A stretch of DNA of 64,000 nt from Paenibacillus peoriae KCTC 3763 (lineage in GTDB: Bacteria > Bacillota > Bacilli > Paenibacillales > Paenibacillaceae), in the NCBI RefSeq assembly GCF_000236805.1, contig NZ_AGFX01000041.1, forward strand, positions 310,001-374,000. The letters run 5' to 3'. The position numbers and the translations under genes were made by a program. Within the stretch, counting starts at the first letter, position 1, and every line of letters begins with the position of its first letter. Shown here one piece after another: positions 8,303-18,231 of the stretch. A model generated the notes under the pieces. That model was not told the origin of the DNA. It worked only from the letters and a program-made list of their open reading frames with translations, and searched no databases.

Positions 8303-9028
8303 ATGTCCATAGCATCGGAGTTGAGCGGAACGGAGTCCGATTCACTCAGCTTTTTACAAGGGGTTAAAGATTGTATTCCTACATTGCTCGGTTATGTATG
8401 CATTGGGTTCGCAGCAGGCATTGTGGGGGCCTCAAACGGGGTCAGTACGATGGAAATTGCACTGATGTCAGCATTTGTATATGCAGGAGCTTCTCAGTTT
8501 ATTATGTGTTCAATGCTGGCTACCGCCAGTCCTGCATCCGTCATTATTTTAACAACATTCATTGTGAATGCCCGCCATCTGCTTTTAAGCGCGTCGCTGG
8601 CTCCTTATTTTACTAAATATTCACTGTGGAAAAACATAGGCATCGGCGTTCTTTTGACGGACGAATCCTTTGGGGTAGCATCGGATAAATTGGCTAAAGG
8701 CGGACAGGTAAGCGATCGCTGGATGAACGGGCTGAATTTAACGGCGTATCTCATCTGGATTGCGTCCTGCGTGGCGGGAGGGATTCTCGGGAACTGGATT
8801 TCCAGGCCGGAGGCATTTGGTCTGGACTTTGCCTTGCCAGCGATGTTTCTTGCCCTGCTCATTTCCCAGTTGCAAAGTGTACAGATCTCCAAGCTCAAGC
8901 ACCGTCTGCTGCTCGTGCTGTGTATGGCTGTTCTGATGTACCTTTTATCCTGGTGGATGCCATCACATATCGCGGTTATTGCAGCTACGATGATCACCGC
9001 AACGATTGGAGTGTTAACCGACAAATGA
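8303..9028 (+). CDS. azlC: AzlC-family branched-chain amino acid exporter subunit
   Basis: The large subunit of the two-part AzlCD exporter in the cytoplasmic membrane, known for exporting branched-chain amino acids and their analogues. The 241 residues are mostly hydrophobic, with the conserved start region (PTLLGYVCIGFAAGIV), YAGASQFIM (about 53-61) and NARHLLLSASLAPYF (about 81-95). GGAGG lies before the ATG. The stop overlaps the azlD start (ATGA), which implies translational coupling. Confidence 0.93.
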   Translation: MSIASELSGTESDSLSFLQGVKDCIPTLLGYVCIGFAAGIVGASNGVSTMEIALMSAFVYAGASQFIMCSMLATASPASVIILTTFIVNARHLLLSASLAPYFTKYSLWKNIGIGVLLTDESFGVASDKLAKGGQVSDRWMNGLNLTAYLIWIASCVAGGILGNWISRPEAFGLDFALPAMFLALLISQLQSVQISKLKHRLLLVLCMAVLMYLLSWWMPSHIAVIAATMITATIGVLTDK

Positions 9029-9354
9029 ACATCCATCCCTATGTGCTGTATATCATTATCGGCGGCATGATCGTGACGGCGATCCCAAGGATTATTCCCT
9101 TCGTCGTGCTGCAAAAGCTGGCTCTGCCCAAACCAGTGCTACAATGGCTTTCCTATATTCCCATTTGTATTTTCACAGCACTCGTGATGGAAAATCTGCT
9201 CGTCCGAACCGACACCTCGGTTACTCTGAATGGGCAAGTGCTCATAGCTGTTCTCCCTACGCTGGCTACTGCCTTGTGGAGCAAAAATCTGCTAGCTACT
9301 GTCGTTATCGGTATTGTTAGTATGGCTATAATTCGAATATTGTGGTTGGGATAG
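9025..9354 (+). CDS. azlD: AzlD-family branched-chain amino acid exporter subunit
   Basis: The 109-residue small partner of AzlC, with four predicted membrane segments and the family motif RIIPFVVLQKLALPKPVLQW split around residues 22-41. The start is ATG 9025, overlapping the azlC stop by four bases. A longer reading frame extends upstream inside azlC but has no separate ribosome site. No terminator was seen in the 120 bases to the next gene. Confidence 0.92.
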   Translation: MNIHPYVLYIIIGGMIVTAIPRIIPFVVLQKLALPKPVLQWLSYIPICIFTALVMENLLVRTDTSVTLNGQVLIAVLPTLATALWSKNLLATVVIGIVSMAIIRILWLG

Positions 9355-9475
9355 GAAATTAGCAAACGGGCAGAATTTAAATCCAGTTCCATCACATATC
9401 GTACATCCCCGTGAATATACTTAATAACCAACAAGGCCAAACTGTGCCGTGTATCCACTTGGGGGGTGCCTAATA

Positions 9476-10642
9476 ATGCCGGAACCACGCCAGCCACATT
9501 CATTCATCGTATCGCGCGAAGACTGGTCGCTGCATCGCAAAGGGTACCAGGACCAGCAACGTCATCAGCAGAAGGTCAAGGATGTCATTAAGCAAAATCT
9601 ACCCGATCTGATAACGGAAGAAAATATTATTATGTCGGACGGTCAACAGATTATTAAAGTGCCGATTCGCAGTCTGGATGAGTATCGCTTCATTTATAAC
9701 TATCAAAAGCAAAAGCATGTGGGCCAAGGGGATGGCGACAGTCAGGTCGGAGATGTCATCGGACGTGACCCTGCTTCCCGAAAGCCAGGTAAAGGCGAGA
9801 AAGCCGGCGATCAGCCCGGACACGATATTGTGGAAACGGAAGTTAGTATAGAAGAACTGGAAGACATGCTGTTCGAGGAAATGGAATTGCCGCATTTACA
9901 GCAAAAAGACAAGGATCAAATTGAGGTTAAATCGATTGTGTTCAATGATATACGTAAAAAGGGCATGCAAGCGAACATTGACAAGAAACGAACCATTCTC
10001 GAAAATCTGCGTCGTAACGCCCGCGAGGGCAATCCGGGCATTCATCATATTAGTCCGGACGATCTCCGCTATAAAACATGGGAAGAGAAAACCATCCCCC
10101 AATCCAACGCGGTGATTATTGCCATGATGGACACCTCAGGCTCGATGGGAGCTTTTGAAAAATATTGCGCCCGCAGCTTCTTTTTCTGGATGACCCGCTT
10201 TTTGCGCCGTCAATATGAAAAGGTGGAAATTGTCTTTCTCGCGCATCATACCGAGGCCAAGGAGGTTACGGAGGAAGAATTTTTTACCCGTGGAGAAAGC
10301 GGCGGCACCATCTGCTCCTCCGCCTATATCAAGGCACTAGAGATCATTGACAAGCGATATCCTCCTTCCAGCTACAATATATACCCCTTCCATTTCTCGG
10401 ATGGCGATAACCTGACCTCGGACAACGAGCGATGTGTGAAGCTAATCGAGGAACTTATAAAACGAAGCAATATGTTCGGCTATGGAGAAGTGAATCAATA
10501 TAATCGCAGCAGCACACTGATGTCAGCCTACAAGAACATTAAAAAGGATCAGTTTATGTACTATGTCATCAAGGAAAAAGGCGAGGTATACCAAGCCTTG
10601 CGTACCTTTTTTCGCAAACGGGAAGGGGGGACGGCGGGATGA
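9476..10642 (+). CDS. yhbH: YhbH-family sporulation protein (UPF0229)
   Basis: A cytosolic protein of 388 residues whose family is linked to sporulation in Bacillus and to stress in E. coli (YeaH). The N-terminus matches the family ([20 protein letters not shown]). A Gly/Asp/Lys-rich linker follows at about 90-120. Residues about 205-380 form a von Willebrand factor A-like fold with a MIDAS-type MMDTSGSMG motif. The start is ATG 9476 with GGGGGG(T) 8 bases before; the frame runs further upstream without support. It overlaps spoVR by four bases. In many genomes it forms a set with PrkA and SpoVR; here prkA is 20 kb away. Confidence 0.93.
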   Translation: MPEPRQPHSFIVSREDWSLHRKGYQDQQRHQQKVKDVIKQNLPDLITEENIIMSDGQQIIKVPIRSLDEYRFIYNYQKQKHVGQGDGDSQVGDVIGRDPASRKPGKGEKAGDQPGHDIVETEVSIEELEDMLFEEMELPHLQQKDKDQIEVKSIVFNDIRKKGMQANIDKKRTILENLRRNAREGNPGIHHISPDDLRYKTWEEKTIPQSNAVIIAMMDTSGSMGAFEKYCARSFFFWMTRFLRRQYEKVEIVFLAHHTEAKEVTEEEFFTRGESGGTICSSAYIKALEIIDKRYPPSSYNIYPFHFSDGDNLTSDNERCVKLIEELIKRSNMFGYGEVNQYNRSSTLMSAYKNIKKDQFMYYVIKEKGEVYQALRTFFRKREGGTAG

Positions 10643-12084
10643 GCATCGACCAGAAGGAGCTGGAATATGCGATATCAGAAATTATGGAGATTGCAGACGG
10701 TTTCGGGCTCGACTACTATCCGATGCGATATGAGATTTGTCCGGCGGAGATCGTATACACGTTCGGGGCCTATGGGATGCCCACACGTTTTAGCCATTGG
10801 AGTTTTGGAAAAACATTTCACAAAATGAAGATGCAGTACGATTTTGGCCTCAGCAAAATCTACGAGCTGGTCATCAACTCCAATCCCTGCTACGCCTTCC
10901 TGCTAGAAGGAAATTCATTGGTTCAAAATAAGCTGATTGTCGCCCATGTACTGGCACACTGTGATTTTTTCAAGCACAACGCCCGCTTCTCAGCTTCCAA
11001 CCGCAATATGGTGGAGAGCATGTCCGCCACAGCAGATCGAATCAGCAGCTATGAAATGGAATACGGCTCGCAGGCCGTCGAATCCTTCATCGACGCCGTA
11101 CTGGCAATACAAGAGCATGTCGACCCACAGCTTATCAAACCAAGGCATCTGGATAAGCAACGCTATATGGAGCTCAAAATCCGGGAGCAGAAAGAACCTG
11201 AAAAGCACCAACGTCCCCCTGGGCCTTACGATGATCTGTGGTCACTAGACACCGTGAAGCCACAGCCGGATTCGTCGGAAAGCGCAGGCATCCACATACG
11301 GCAGTTTCCACCGGAACCGGAGAAGGATATCGTCTGGTTTATTCAGGAATTCTCGGAGGTGCTGGAGGACTGGCAGCGGGATATTATGACGATGCTGCGC
11401 GACGAAATGCTGTATTTCTGGCCCCAGATCGAGACCAAAATCATGAATGAAGGCTGGGCCTCCTATTGGCATCAGCGGATTGTAAGGGAACTGGATTTGA
11501 CCGGGGATGAAACCGTTGAATTTGCGATGCTGAATGCTTCTGTCGTACAGCCTTCGAGGAAAAGCCTGAACCCGTATTATTTGGGGCTTAAAATATTTGA
11601 AGATATTGAAAAGCGATGGGATAATCCAACCCGTGACGAGCAGGAGCGACAAGGACGCAAACCGGGCGAAGGACGCGCTAAAATGTTTGAGGTACGGGAG
11701 TTTGACTCAGACACCTCTTTTCTACGCAATTACATGACCAAGAAACTGACAGAGGATCTGGATCTGTATGTGTTCGAGAAACGGGGACCGGATTGGAAAA
11801 TCACCGATAAATCCTGGGAACACATACGGGATCAGCTTGTATTTTCGCGTGTGAATGGGGGTTCCCCTTATATCGTCGTCGAGGACGGCGATTATCTGCA
11901 TACAGGCGAGCTAAAGCTGAAGCACCAGTATGAAGGAATTGAGCTGGATTTAAAATATATGGAGCGCACGCTTCCATATGTGTATCAGCTATGGGGCCGC
12001 GCCGTTCATTTGGAAACGGTGATTGAGGGTAAGCCCGCCTTATTCTCATACGACGGCAAGAAACATCATCGCAAGTTTGTGTAA
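10639..12084 (+). CDS. spoVR: SpoVR-family protein (stage V sporulation protein R)
   Basis: The 481 residues match SpoVR (about 468 in Bacillus; YcgB in E. coli). The protein affects spore cortex formation; its biochemical activity is not known to me. Visible family parts are the start region ([20 protein letters not shown]), [12 protein letters not shown] (about 107-118, possible metal ligands) and [12 protein letters not shown] (about 272-283). The gene overlaps yhbH by four bases (ATGA), so the two form one translational unit. A bidirectional terminator follows. Confidence 0.94.
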   Translation: MSIDQKELEYAISEIMEIADGFGLDYYPMRYEICPAEIVYTFGAYGMPTRFSHWSFGKTFHKMKMQYDFGLSKIYELVINSNPCYAFLLEGNSLVQNKLIVAHVLAHCDFFKHNARFSASNRNMVESMSATADRISSYEMEYGSQAVESFIDAVLAIQEHVDPQLIKPRHLDKQRYMELKIREQKEPEKHQRPPGPYDDLWSLDTVKPQPDSSESAGIHIRQFPPEPEKDIVWFIQEFSEVLEDWQRDIMTMLRDEMLYFWPQIETKIMNEGWASYWHQRIVRELDLTGDETVEFAMLNASVVQPSRKSLNPYYLGLKIFEDIEKRWDNPTRDEQERQGRKPGEGRAKMFEVREFDSDTSFLRNYMTKKLTEDLDLYVFEKRGPDWKITDKSWEHIRDQLVFSRVNGGSPYIVVEDGDYLHTGELKLKHQYEGIELDLKYMERTLPYVYQLWGRAVHLETVIEGKPALFSYDGKKHHRKFV

Positions 12085-12156
12085 TCAGGATTTTGCAAAA
12101 TTCGATTCCAGTCGCTCCAAAGTGCAATATATAGACGAAAAGAATCTGCCTACATT

Positions 12157-12196
12157 AAAAAAGGTGCATTCCGAAAAACGGATATGCGCCTTTTTG
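12157..12196. terminator. Bidirectional terminator between spoVR and the lipoprotein gene
   Basis: AAAAAGGTGCAT..CCG pairs with CGG..ATGCGCCTTTTT, with A-run and T-run at the two ends. It lies between convergent genes and touches the stop codon of the minus-strand lipoprotein gene. Confidence 0.85.
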
Positions 12197-12197
12197 G

Positions 12198-13382
12198 TTA
12201 CTTTTCCTTAAATTGAACGATATAGCTTTGATTCAGCTGTTTTCCACCTTCCGAAATATTCTGGTACATGGATAAAAACCGGGCCGACGGGCTCCATACC
12301 GTAGGACTGTCATAGGACTGGATGTCGGTCGTGACCGGAGTTGTTTTACCCGTGGACTGATCAAACACATACAACCCTCTCATCCCCTGCTGATCCTCAT
12401 CATAAATGGAAAAAGCCAGCTTGGACCCGTCACTGGACCAGCTTCCACGGCTCATTAAAGTACCCTGGCCGACGGTTCCCTTCTCTTTTCCATGTTCATC
12501 CAATACAATCATGCGAGCAGGTTCGGATGTGTTCCATTTTCTTTTTTCAATGGCAATCCATTTACCATCAGGCGATACGGCAAAGGAACTGGCACCATTC
12601 GCAATCGTTACAGCTTGCGGGTGGTCCATAGTAAACCGATTCAGCACCCGGTACCCTTGCTTATCATTGCCTGTATAAAATATGGTGTTCCCCACTTTTT
12701 CGACATGAGTAATCAGCTCAGCGCGATTCGGGTCTTGAAAATTCAATTCTTTAGCCTTGCCGTCCAGACTAATCAGATAAATTTTGCCGTCCGGTGCGCC
12801 TGTAATCAGATGATCTTTATCCCCCCAGCTTACTTCGTTGGACATATCCAGCTTACCTATCGGTGTAACCTTGCCGCTGCTTAATTCAAGTATATAGCCC
12901 CGGATATCATATTTACTGCTGGGACTGCCCTCGGTAAAAAAGACATGGCGCTGATCCGGTGATACTACCGCCAGCAATTGCGGAGCCTTGCAGTCTGGTA
13001 GCAAAGCCCGTTCCTTACCTGTCTTTACATTATGAATCAACAGCCGGGTCTGTCTCTCCACAATCAGCTCTTCGTCACTTAGCCAAGACCTCGCGTAGAC
13101 ATCTCCCAGCCTGTCGATGGACGATACCACCAGTTCGTCCGTTACTTGCTGCCGGGCTGCATCGGTGTCAATCACGGTAAGCTGCTGTCCCGGTTTCATA
13201 CCAGACGATGGCCTGGCTTCCCCTGCGTCTTTCATTCCACAAGCACTGAGCGATACAACGGCTACTAAGCTCGTTATAAGCAGCCCCGTGATTCTATGTC
13301 TGAAAAGCCGTGCACGGGGATGATCGCCACAGGGGACGCCGTTCTTTTTTTGAACGTGGTTCATTCTGTTTTTCTTTATCAT
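12198..13382 (-). CDS. TolB/WD40-like beta-propeller lipoprotein
   Basis: A 394-residue protein with a basic N-terminus, a hydrophobic segment (about 31-46) and the lipobox LSAC, so it should be anchored outside the membrane. The rest consists of repeated blades with the PD40/TolB pattern: AVSPDQRHVFF, AVSPDGKWIAIE, SWSSDGSKLAFS and VWSPSARFLSM. GGAGG stands 10 bases before the ATG. The gene lies 125 bases behind the histidine kinase gene on the same strand, and a role in sensing or modulating that system is possible but not shown. Confidence 0.8.
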   Translation of the reverse strand: MIKKNRMNHVQKKNGVPCGDHPRARLFRHRITGLLITSLVAVVSLSACGMKDAGEARPSSGMKPGQQLTVIDTDAARQQVTDELVVSSIDRLGDVYARSWLSDEELIVERQTRLLIHNVKTGKERALLPDCKAPQLLAVVSPDQRHVFFTEGSPSSKYDIRGYILELSSGKVTPIGKLDMSNEVSWGDKDHLITGAPDGKIYLISLDGKAKELNFQDPNRAELITHVEKVGNTIFYTGNDKQGYRVLNRFTMDHPQAVTIANGASSFAVSPDGKWIAIEKRKWNTSEPARMIVLDEHGKEKGTVGQGTLMSRGSWSSDGSKLAFSIYDEDQQGMRGLYVFDQSTGKTTPVTTDIQSYDSPTVWSPSARFLSMYQNISEGGKQLNQSYIVQFKEK

Positions 13383-13506
13383 GTCATACGGCCTCCTTGT
13401 TCACGATACCCCCAGTTTAATACCTTAACGTCTCATGAATACATCGGATTGTTTCCAAGTTGTAAACAAGATGCATTTCTAACTCTGTAGCTAACGATCA
13501 ATCCGT

Positions 13507-15075
13507 TTACAGAGAGCTATCGGGAACCAACAAAGGCAGCTTAAGCGAAAATTCATTCCCTTGCCCATTTTCCTTGGCATTCTCTATCGCACCATCGCCC
13601 GAGGCTGTAAGATGCAGCTCCCCTCCCATACGCTCAGCCAGTCTGCGCGCCAAAGGAAGTCCAAGCCCTGTACCGCTATCCTGACGGGAACGATCACGAC
13701 TCAAGGTAGCAAATGGCTCGAAAATCATTTCCCATTTTTCCCTGGGAATCCACGGACCGGAATTGCGTACATACACGATTACGGTATCCCGTTCCACCCG
13801 GCTCGATAACACAATCCAGCCTCCATCCCGATTGTACTTGACCGCATTATCCAGCAGATTCAGCACAATATGCATCAGATGCTTGGGATCACCCCATACC
13901 TTGGCAGGAACCACATCTATCGAAAAATGAAGTCCACGCTTTGCCGCTTTTCCCCGGATTCGGCTCCCTGCATCTTCGAGCAACGAGTGCAGTTCTACTT
14001 CCTCCGCATGCAATTCAAAATCATATTTATCCAGCACAGATAGCCGCAGTGAATCCTCTACAAGCTCGTACAAGCGTTTCGTTTCCTTGTGGATGCTTTC
14101 TCTGGCTTCACGCACCAGCTCCGGGTCATCCCCATACATATCCAGCAAATCAGCGTAAGCTTGGATAGAGGTTAACGGGGTTTTCAGCTCATGGCTAATA
14201 TTGCCGATAAAAGATTTTTGCTGCTGCTCCAGCTCCCGCAAACGCTGAACCGCCTCTTCCAGCCGGAGCTTTTCGTTCTCCAGCGCGGTAATGCTCTCCC
14301 GGATCACATGGCTCATCTGGAGCATTCCTTCATCCAGCCTCCCCAGTTCATCCTGCCTTCGAAGCAATCTCGCTTCAGGATAATGCCCTGCCGATATCTG
14401 CTCGGAAGCGCGAGTCAATCGCCCGATGTCCCTCGTCTGTCGGCTGACATAGCCCAAGCCCAAAATAAAGCTCAATACCAGCACAGTCCCCCCGGTCCAT
14501 AGAAACAAGCGGGCAATGGCCTGATAGAACTGCTGCTGTGCTTCAATGGAGCTATGAAGCTGCACCACTCCCAACAAGCCTTCCGGGCCTTGGAGCGGAG
14601 CCAGATAGATGATGGTGCTGCCTTCCGTAATATAAGCAATCTTGCCTTGGAGCGCATAAGAAAGCGCCTGACTGACATCCGTTCTAAAAGCCAGCGGCAG
14701 CGAATTGCCAACCTCATGTCCCTTACGATCATATAAAATAACGCGCATGTTGCTGGATACGCCCAGTTCTACTGCGAGTTGGGGGGCCTGCTTTTTCATG
14801 AAAGCTTCGGATGATTGGCGCACTCCCAACAGATAGGACTGCTTTACGCGCATTTCCACAATTTCAGCCTGACGCTTTAAGCCGCGCTCCATTTGCTCTG
14901 TCTGGCTGGTGCGAATCCCGGAAAGCACAAGCCAGCTTAGCACACCGACAGTAAACAGCAGCAGAGCCGCCAGCACCAGCGGAAATTTCCAACGCAGACT
15001 CAAGCCTGTGTGCTTGCGCCTCCGCCCGTCAGTGGAGGGCAAGCTCCCTCGCTGATTCGATATATGTTCATTCAC
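13507..15075 (-). CDS. Sensor histidine kinase
   Basis: A 522-residue membrane kinase. It has a first transmembrane segment at about 31-53, an extracytoplasmic sensor region (about 54-185), a second segment at about 190-212, a HAMP linker (about 213-265), the HisKA dimerisation box GNISHELKTPLTSIQAYADLL with the phospho-acceptor His near 294, and an HATPase_c domain with NLLDNAVKYN (N box), DSGTGLGL (G2 box) and a preceding F box. Its start overlaps the response regulator stop by four bases, so the two are a cognate pair. The signal is not known. Confidence 0.92.
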   Translation of the reverse strand: MNEHISNQRGSLPSTDGRRRKHTGLSLRWKFPLVLAALLLFTVGVLSWLVLSGIRTSQTEQMERGLKRQAEIVEMRVKQSYLLGVRQSSEAFMKKQAPQLAVELGVSSNMRVILYDRKGHEVGNSLPLAFRTDVSQALSYALQGKIAYITEGSTIIYLAPLQGPEGLLGVVQLHSSIEAQQQFYQAIARLFLWTGGTVLVLSFILGLGYVSRQTRDIGRLTRASEQISAGHYPEARLLRRQDELGRLDEGMLQMSHVIRESITALENEKLRLEEAVQRLRELEQQQKSFIGNISHELKTPLTSIQAYADLLDMYGDDPELVREARESIHKETKRLYELVEDSLRLSVLDKYDFELHAEEVELHSLLEDAGSRIRGKAAKRGLHFSIDVVPAKVWGDPKHLMHIVLNLLDNAVKYNRDGGWIVLSSRVERDTVIVYVRNSGPWIPREKWEMIFEPFATLSRDRSRQDSGTGLGLPLARRLAERMGGELHLTASGDGAIENAKENGQGNEFSLKLPLLVPDSSL

Positions 15076-15758
15076 GTTATTTTCTCTGCCTTATAGCCGA
15101 TACCATACACGGTCTGCAATATCGCCTGATGGGGTCCAAGCTTCTTGCGCAGACGCTGGATATGGATATCCACCGTCCGTGTTCCGCCTACATAATCGAA
15201 GCCCCACACCTGCTCCAGCAGCTCGTCCCGGGTATACACTCTTCCGGCATGGGACACCAACAGCGCCAGCACATCAAATTCCTTGGGAGTGAGATCCAGT
15301 GCCGTTGCTCCGATTTCAGCCGTTCGGCTGGACGGACGTACCCGTAACGGTCCAAGTACCGTTTCCGCTCCTTCCGGTGCAGGCGCTCCTTCTCGCTCCA
15401 GCCTCCGTACCAAGGCCTTGATCCGTGCGAGCAGCTCCCTCAGATCAAACGGCTTGCTCATAAAATCGTCCGCACCCAGTTCCAGCCCAAGTACCTTATC
15501 CACGATATCGTTTTTGGCAGTCAGCAGTAAAATACCGATGCCCTTCCGACTTTCCAACCGGCGGCACACCTCATATCCACCCAATTTGGGCATCATCACG
15601 TCCAGTATCAGCACATCCGGGTGGAACAAACGTACTTTTTCCAATGCGTCCTCGCCATCAACGGCGGTTTCTACCACAAAACCTTCCCTTTTTAACGCAT
15701 AGGCCAGCGCATTCCGAATACTGGGTTCATCGTCTGCTACCAGTATTTTTTTATCCAT
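15072..15758 (-). CDS. OmpR/PhoB-type response regulator
   Basis: A 228-residue regulator with receiver domain (acidic pair DDE near 9-11, phospho-acceptor Asp in LILDVMMP near 53, T in LLLTAKND and K in SKPFD) and a C-terminal winged helix (about 130-226, LTPKEFDVLALLV, TVDIHIQRLRKKL). The start MDKKILVADDEP is chosen because GGGAGG lies 6-7 bases before ATG 15758; a longer frame has no such site. It is partnered with the following kinase. Confidence 0.93.
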   Translation of the reverse strand: MDKKILVADDEPSIRNALAYALKREGFVVETAVDGEDALEKVRLFHPDVLILDVMMPKLGGYEVCRRLESRKGIGILLLTAKNDIVDKVLGLELGADDFMSKPFDLRELLARIKALVRRLEREGAPAPEGAETVLGPLRVRPSSRTAEIGATALDLTPKEFDVLALLVSHAGRVYTRDELLEQVWGFDYVGGTRTVDIHIQRLRKKLGPHQAILQTVYGIGYKAEKIT

Positions 15759-15793
15759 ATTATTCCCTCCCTGCCCCAAGGCCAAGTGTCCGT

Positions 15794-17329
15794 CTACTTA
15801 TGTTCCCGCAAATAATAATGAATCAGACAGGTATGGCATATAAACTGCTCGCGTGGATCGTTTAGATCAAAATCCGTCATGTCGCGAATCCGCTCCAGTC
15901 TATATTTTACTGAATTACGATGTATAAAAAGATAATTCGCCGTATCTATCAGACTGCCCCTGTTTTCCAAATAATAAAATAACGTTTTGAGCAAATCACT
16001 GCCATGTGACCGATCATATTGCTGAAGTTTGCCCAGCTTGCGTTTGAATACATTGTAAAATTCCTCATTGTCCATTGCTTTTCCCAGCATATAGTGCATC
16101 TCTATATCGCCGTATGTGCAGACACGTTGATCGGGATACAGTCGCTGCGATACCGTAATCGAGCGCCGTGCCTCATTGTAGCTTTGCAGCAGCTCCCACA
16201 GTTTTTTGGAACTCCCGATGCCTATATAATAATCACCCGTGCCCAAAGCTTTTTCACTGACCCAGTTCTTCAGCGTTTCGGCCCAGGATTGTTTCTGCTC
16301 CGCACCAGCCCCGTCACGATGATCATTAGAATGAAGCGTGGGCAAAAATAGTACCGCCCGATTGGAACGAAACTCAATATGAGACACCACACGCCGCCTG
16401 GCCGATTCCAGGCTCAGCAGCTCGGAAAGTAGCTCTTCCGGCGGGGCCGCACTACTTTCCAGTACAGCCACCTCCCAATCATATGCCGGGTTAAAGCCCA
16501 ATTGGCGCCCTCTCCGCTCAACCTCATGGCGCAGCGGCACCGGAGGCGTCATGAGCTCATCTATAAAGTTCCCCCGCAGCCGGCTTTCCGTATCTTCTAC
16601 CGCCTTTTCACGCATTAATTCCAAGGCCATCACCAAACGTGCCTGTTCAATGCCCACCTGCTCCATATCATCCAGCTCATTGCGAGCAATGACCAGCTTG
16701 GCAACCGTGCGTTTGTCCACATTAATGGGAAAATAACGAGAATCTTGTGCCTTCTTCCAATCCCAGCCTTGTGGTGAAGTGACAATAGCCTGACCTCCAT
16801 TATCAATCAAAGCAACCGGAGCTCTAAGCAATTCTGCTATATTGTCACTAACAGCCTGTATACCACTGTTCTCCAGAACCATCGTGGTTAAGGTTCGATA
16901 GATTCCTTCCGAGCGCCGCAGCAGCTCTGCCTGCCGGTTCAGTACCATATCCATGACACGCTGTGTAATATCTGTATATGGAATTTCGGCTGGAATCTCA
17001 ATCACTGGAAGACCGCAGGCATTGCTTGCCTCCAGCGCACTACGGGGGATTTCCGTGAGAAAGCGAGTCGGCTTGATCGCAAGTGCCGCCGCCCCGCCCT
17101 GATGCAGCAATTGAATGATTTGACACAATACCTCAGGCTCATGGCGGATGGAATAAGCAGTTGTCATCAACAATACACCTTCCCGAATCCAGCCTTTCAG
17201 ATCGGGAACCTCCATAATGTCAATAAAGCGGACAACCCGGTTCACCCCCTGTTCTCCGCTTAATACCTTTGCCTCCTTCAACTCGGGGATTGCCATGAGC
17301 TCCTGAACTGTAACACCCGGTATTTTCAT
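15794..17329 (-). CDS. PucR-family transcriptional regulator
   Basis: A 511-residue regulator of the PucR/CdaR type. Residues about 5-125 form the PucR N-terminal domain (PGVTVQELMAIPELKEAKVLSGE). A GGDEF-like middle region follows, and residues about 440-505 hold the HTH_30 helix-turn-helix (RGSLIDTANYLFIHRNSVKYRLERI). PucR of Bacillus controls purine catabolism; related proteins control amino-acid, hydantoin and peptide use. The gene lies just behind the six-gene DUF917/DUF1177/OPT operon on the same strand, separated by a terminator, and is the most likely regulator of it. Confidence 0.9.
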   Translation of the reverse strand: MKIPGVTVQELMAIPELKEAKVLSGEQGVNRVVRFIDIMEVPDLKGWIREGVLLMTTAYSIRHEPEVLCQIIQLLHQGGAAALAIKPTRFLTEIPRSALEASNACGLPVIEIPAEIPYTDITQRVMDMVLNRQAELLRRSEGIYRTLTTMVLENSGIQAVSDNIAELLRAPVALIDNGGQAIVTSPQGWDWKKAQDSRYFPINVDKRTVAKLVIARNELDDMEQVGIEQARLVMALELMREKAVEDTESRLRGNFIDELMTPPVPLRHEVERRGRQLGFNPAYDWEVAVLESSAAPPEELLSELLSLESARRRVVSHIEFRSNRAVLFLPTLHSNDHRDGAGAEQKQSWAETLKNWVSEKALGTGDYYIGIGSSKKLWELLQSYNEARRSITVSQRLYPDQRVCTYGDIEMHYMLGKAMDNEEFYNVFKRKLGKLQQYDRSHGSDLLKTLFYYLENRGSLIDTANYLFIHRNSVKYRLERIRDMTDFDLNDPREQFICHTCLIHYYLREHK

Positions 17330-17487
17330 AATGACAGACCACCCTGCTATTTATTTTGCAACATCCTTGCTTCATCTAATTTTCAGGATAGTGTACCAAA
17401 AAAGCTTACAAAACAAAACCTTTTTACCGCTGGATCATGTCTTTCCAAACCATACCATTCCTATTTTTGGGAGCTTAATGGAACACA

Positions 17488-17523
17488 AATAAACCGCCCT
17501 TTTCTGGAAAAGACGGTTTATTT
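17488..17523 (-). terminator. Terminator at the end of the OPT-racemase operon
   Basis: AAATAAACCG.C.TTTTCT pairs with AGAAAA.G.CGGTTTATTT around a tiny loop, ending in a T-run on the minus strand. It closes the operon about 35 bases after the racemase stop and separates it from the PucR-type gene. Confidence 0.75.
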
Positions 17524-17557
17524 CGATATTAAACTACTTATGATCATGCTAAAGCGT

Positions 17558-18217
17558 CTATCCTGCCTGTGCCTCATCATGATGGGGCTGCCACCGTATC
17601 GAAGCAGCCGCACCAAGCGCTACAATCGGGTCAACGGCTCGAATACCCAGCGCACGCTCCAGTTCTGGTGCAAAGTTCATCGTTACAAAACCTGTGCAGG
17701 CCAGCACAATGACCTCTGCTCCCTTCTCTTGAAGCCGCAGGGCCGCTGCCATGGCAGCTTCTTTGCCTTGCGAAGTGTTCAGGTCCAGCGTCGTCCGCAC
17801 ACCCTCGGGGCGCTCCGTACCGATATAAGACTCGCCCAGTATTTGGCGAATTAATGGTGGAGCTTCGTCCAGAATGGTCAACACGCCGACACGGCTGGCA
17901 GATGTCAGGGCCAGATGTGCTGCACAGGACCCGGCTCCATAGACAGGGACAGCTACAGCCTGGCGAGTTTCCTCTAGCGCTGGATCAGCCGCGCAGCTAA
18001 TACCGATAGATGTACAGCCCTGTTGAACGAGTTGTTGCGCCGCGAGCACGATTTTGGGAACTGCCTCCCGGTCTGTGACATCATCGTAGATTCCCTTTGG
18101 CTGATCGGGGATACATACACTGGTAACAGGCAGCCCGTAGCGCTGCTCGATAACCCGGCCGTGAAGGTCGATAGCTGCTTCGTCCTGCATGGTGAGCACT
18201 CTAATCATTCCAAGCAT
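17558..18217 (-). CDS. Asp/Glu/hydantoin racemase family protein
   Basis: A 219-residue two-domain protein of the Asp/Glu racemase superfamily, whose enzymes use two cysteines to invert an alpha carbon or act on related substrates. Cys-containing motifs SIGISCAADPAL (about 71-82) and VLACTGFVTM (about 169-178) fit the catalytic pair. The hydantoin racemase subgroup resembles it best, but the substrate is not proven. It is the last gene of the operon, 14 bases behind the M29 peptidase gene, with AAAGGAGG before its ATG. In this setting it may racemise an amino acid or cyclic amide released by the upstream enzymes. Confidence 0.8.
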   Translation of the reverse strand: MLGMIRVLTMQDEAAIDLHGRVIEQRYGLPVTSVCIPDQPKGIYDDVTDREAVPKIVLAAQQLVQQGCTSIGISCAADPALEETRQAVAVPVYGAGSCAAHLALTSASRVGVLTILDEAPPLIRQILGESYIGTERPEGVRTTLDLNTSQGKEAAMAAALRLQEKGAEVIVLACTGFVTMNFAPELERALGIRAVDPIVALGAAASIRWQPHHDEAQAG

Positions 18218-18231
18218 GATAATTTCCTCCT

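Noticed and set aside
8303-9354. Possible regulator site or riboswitch before azlCD
   Set aside because: The 90 bases upstream have only promoter-like AT-rich sequence; no known leader motif.
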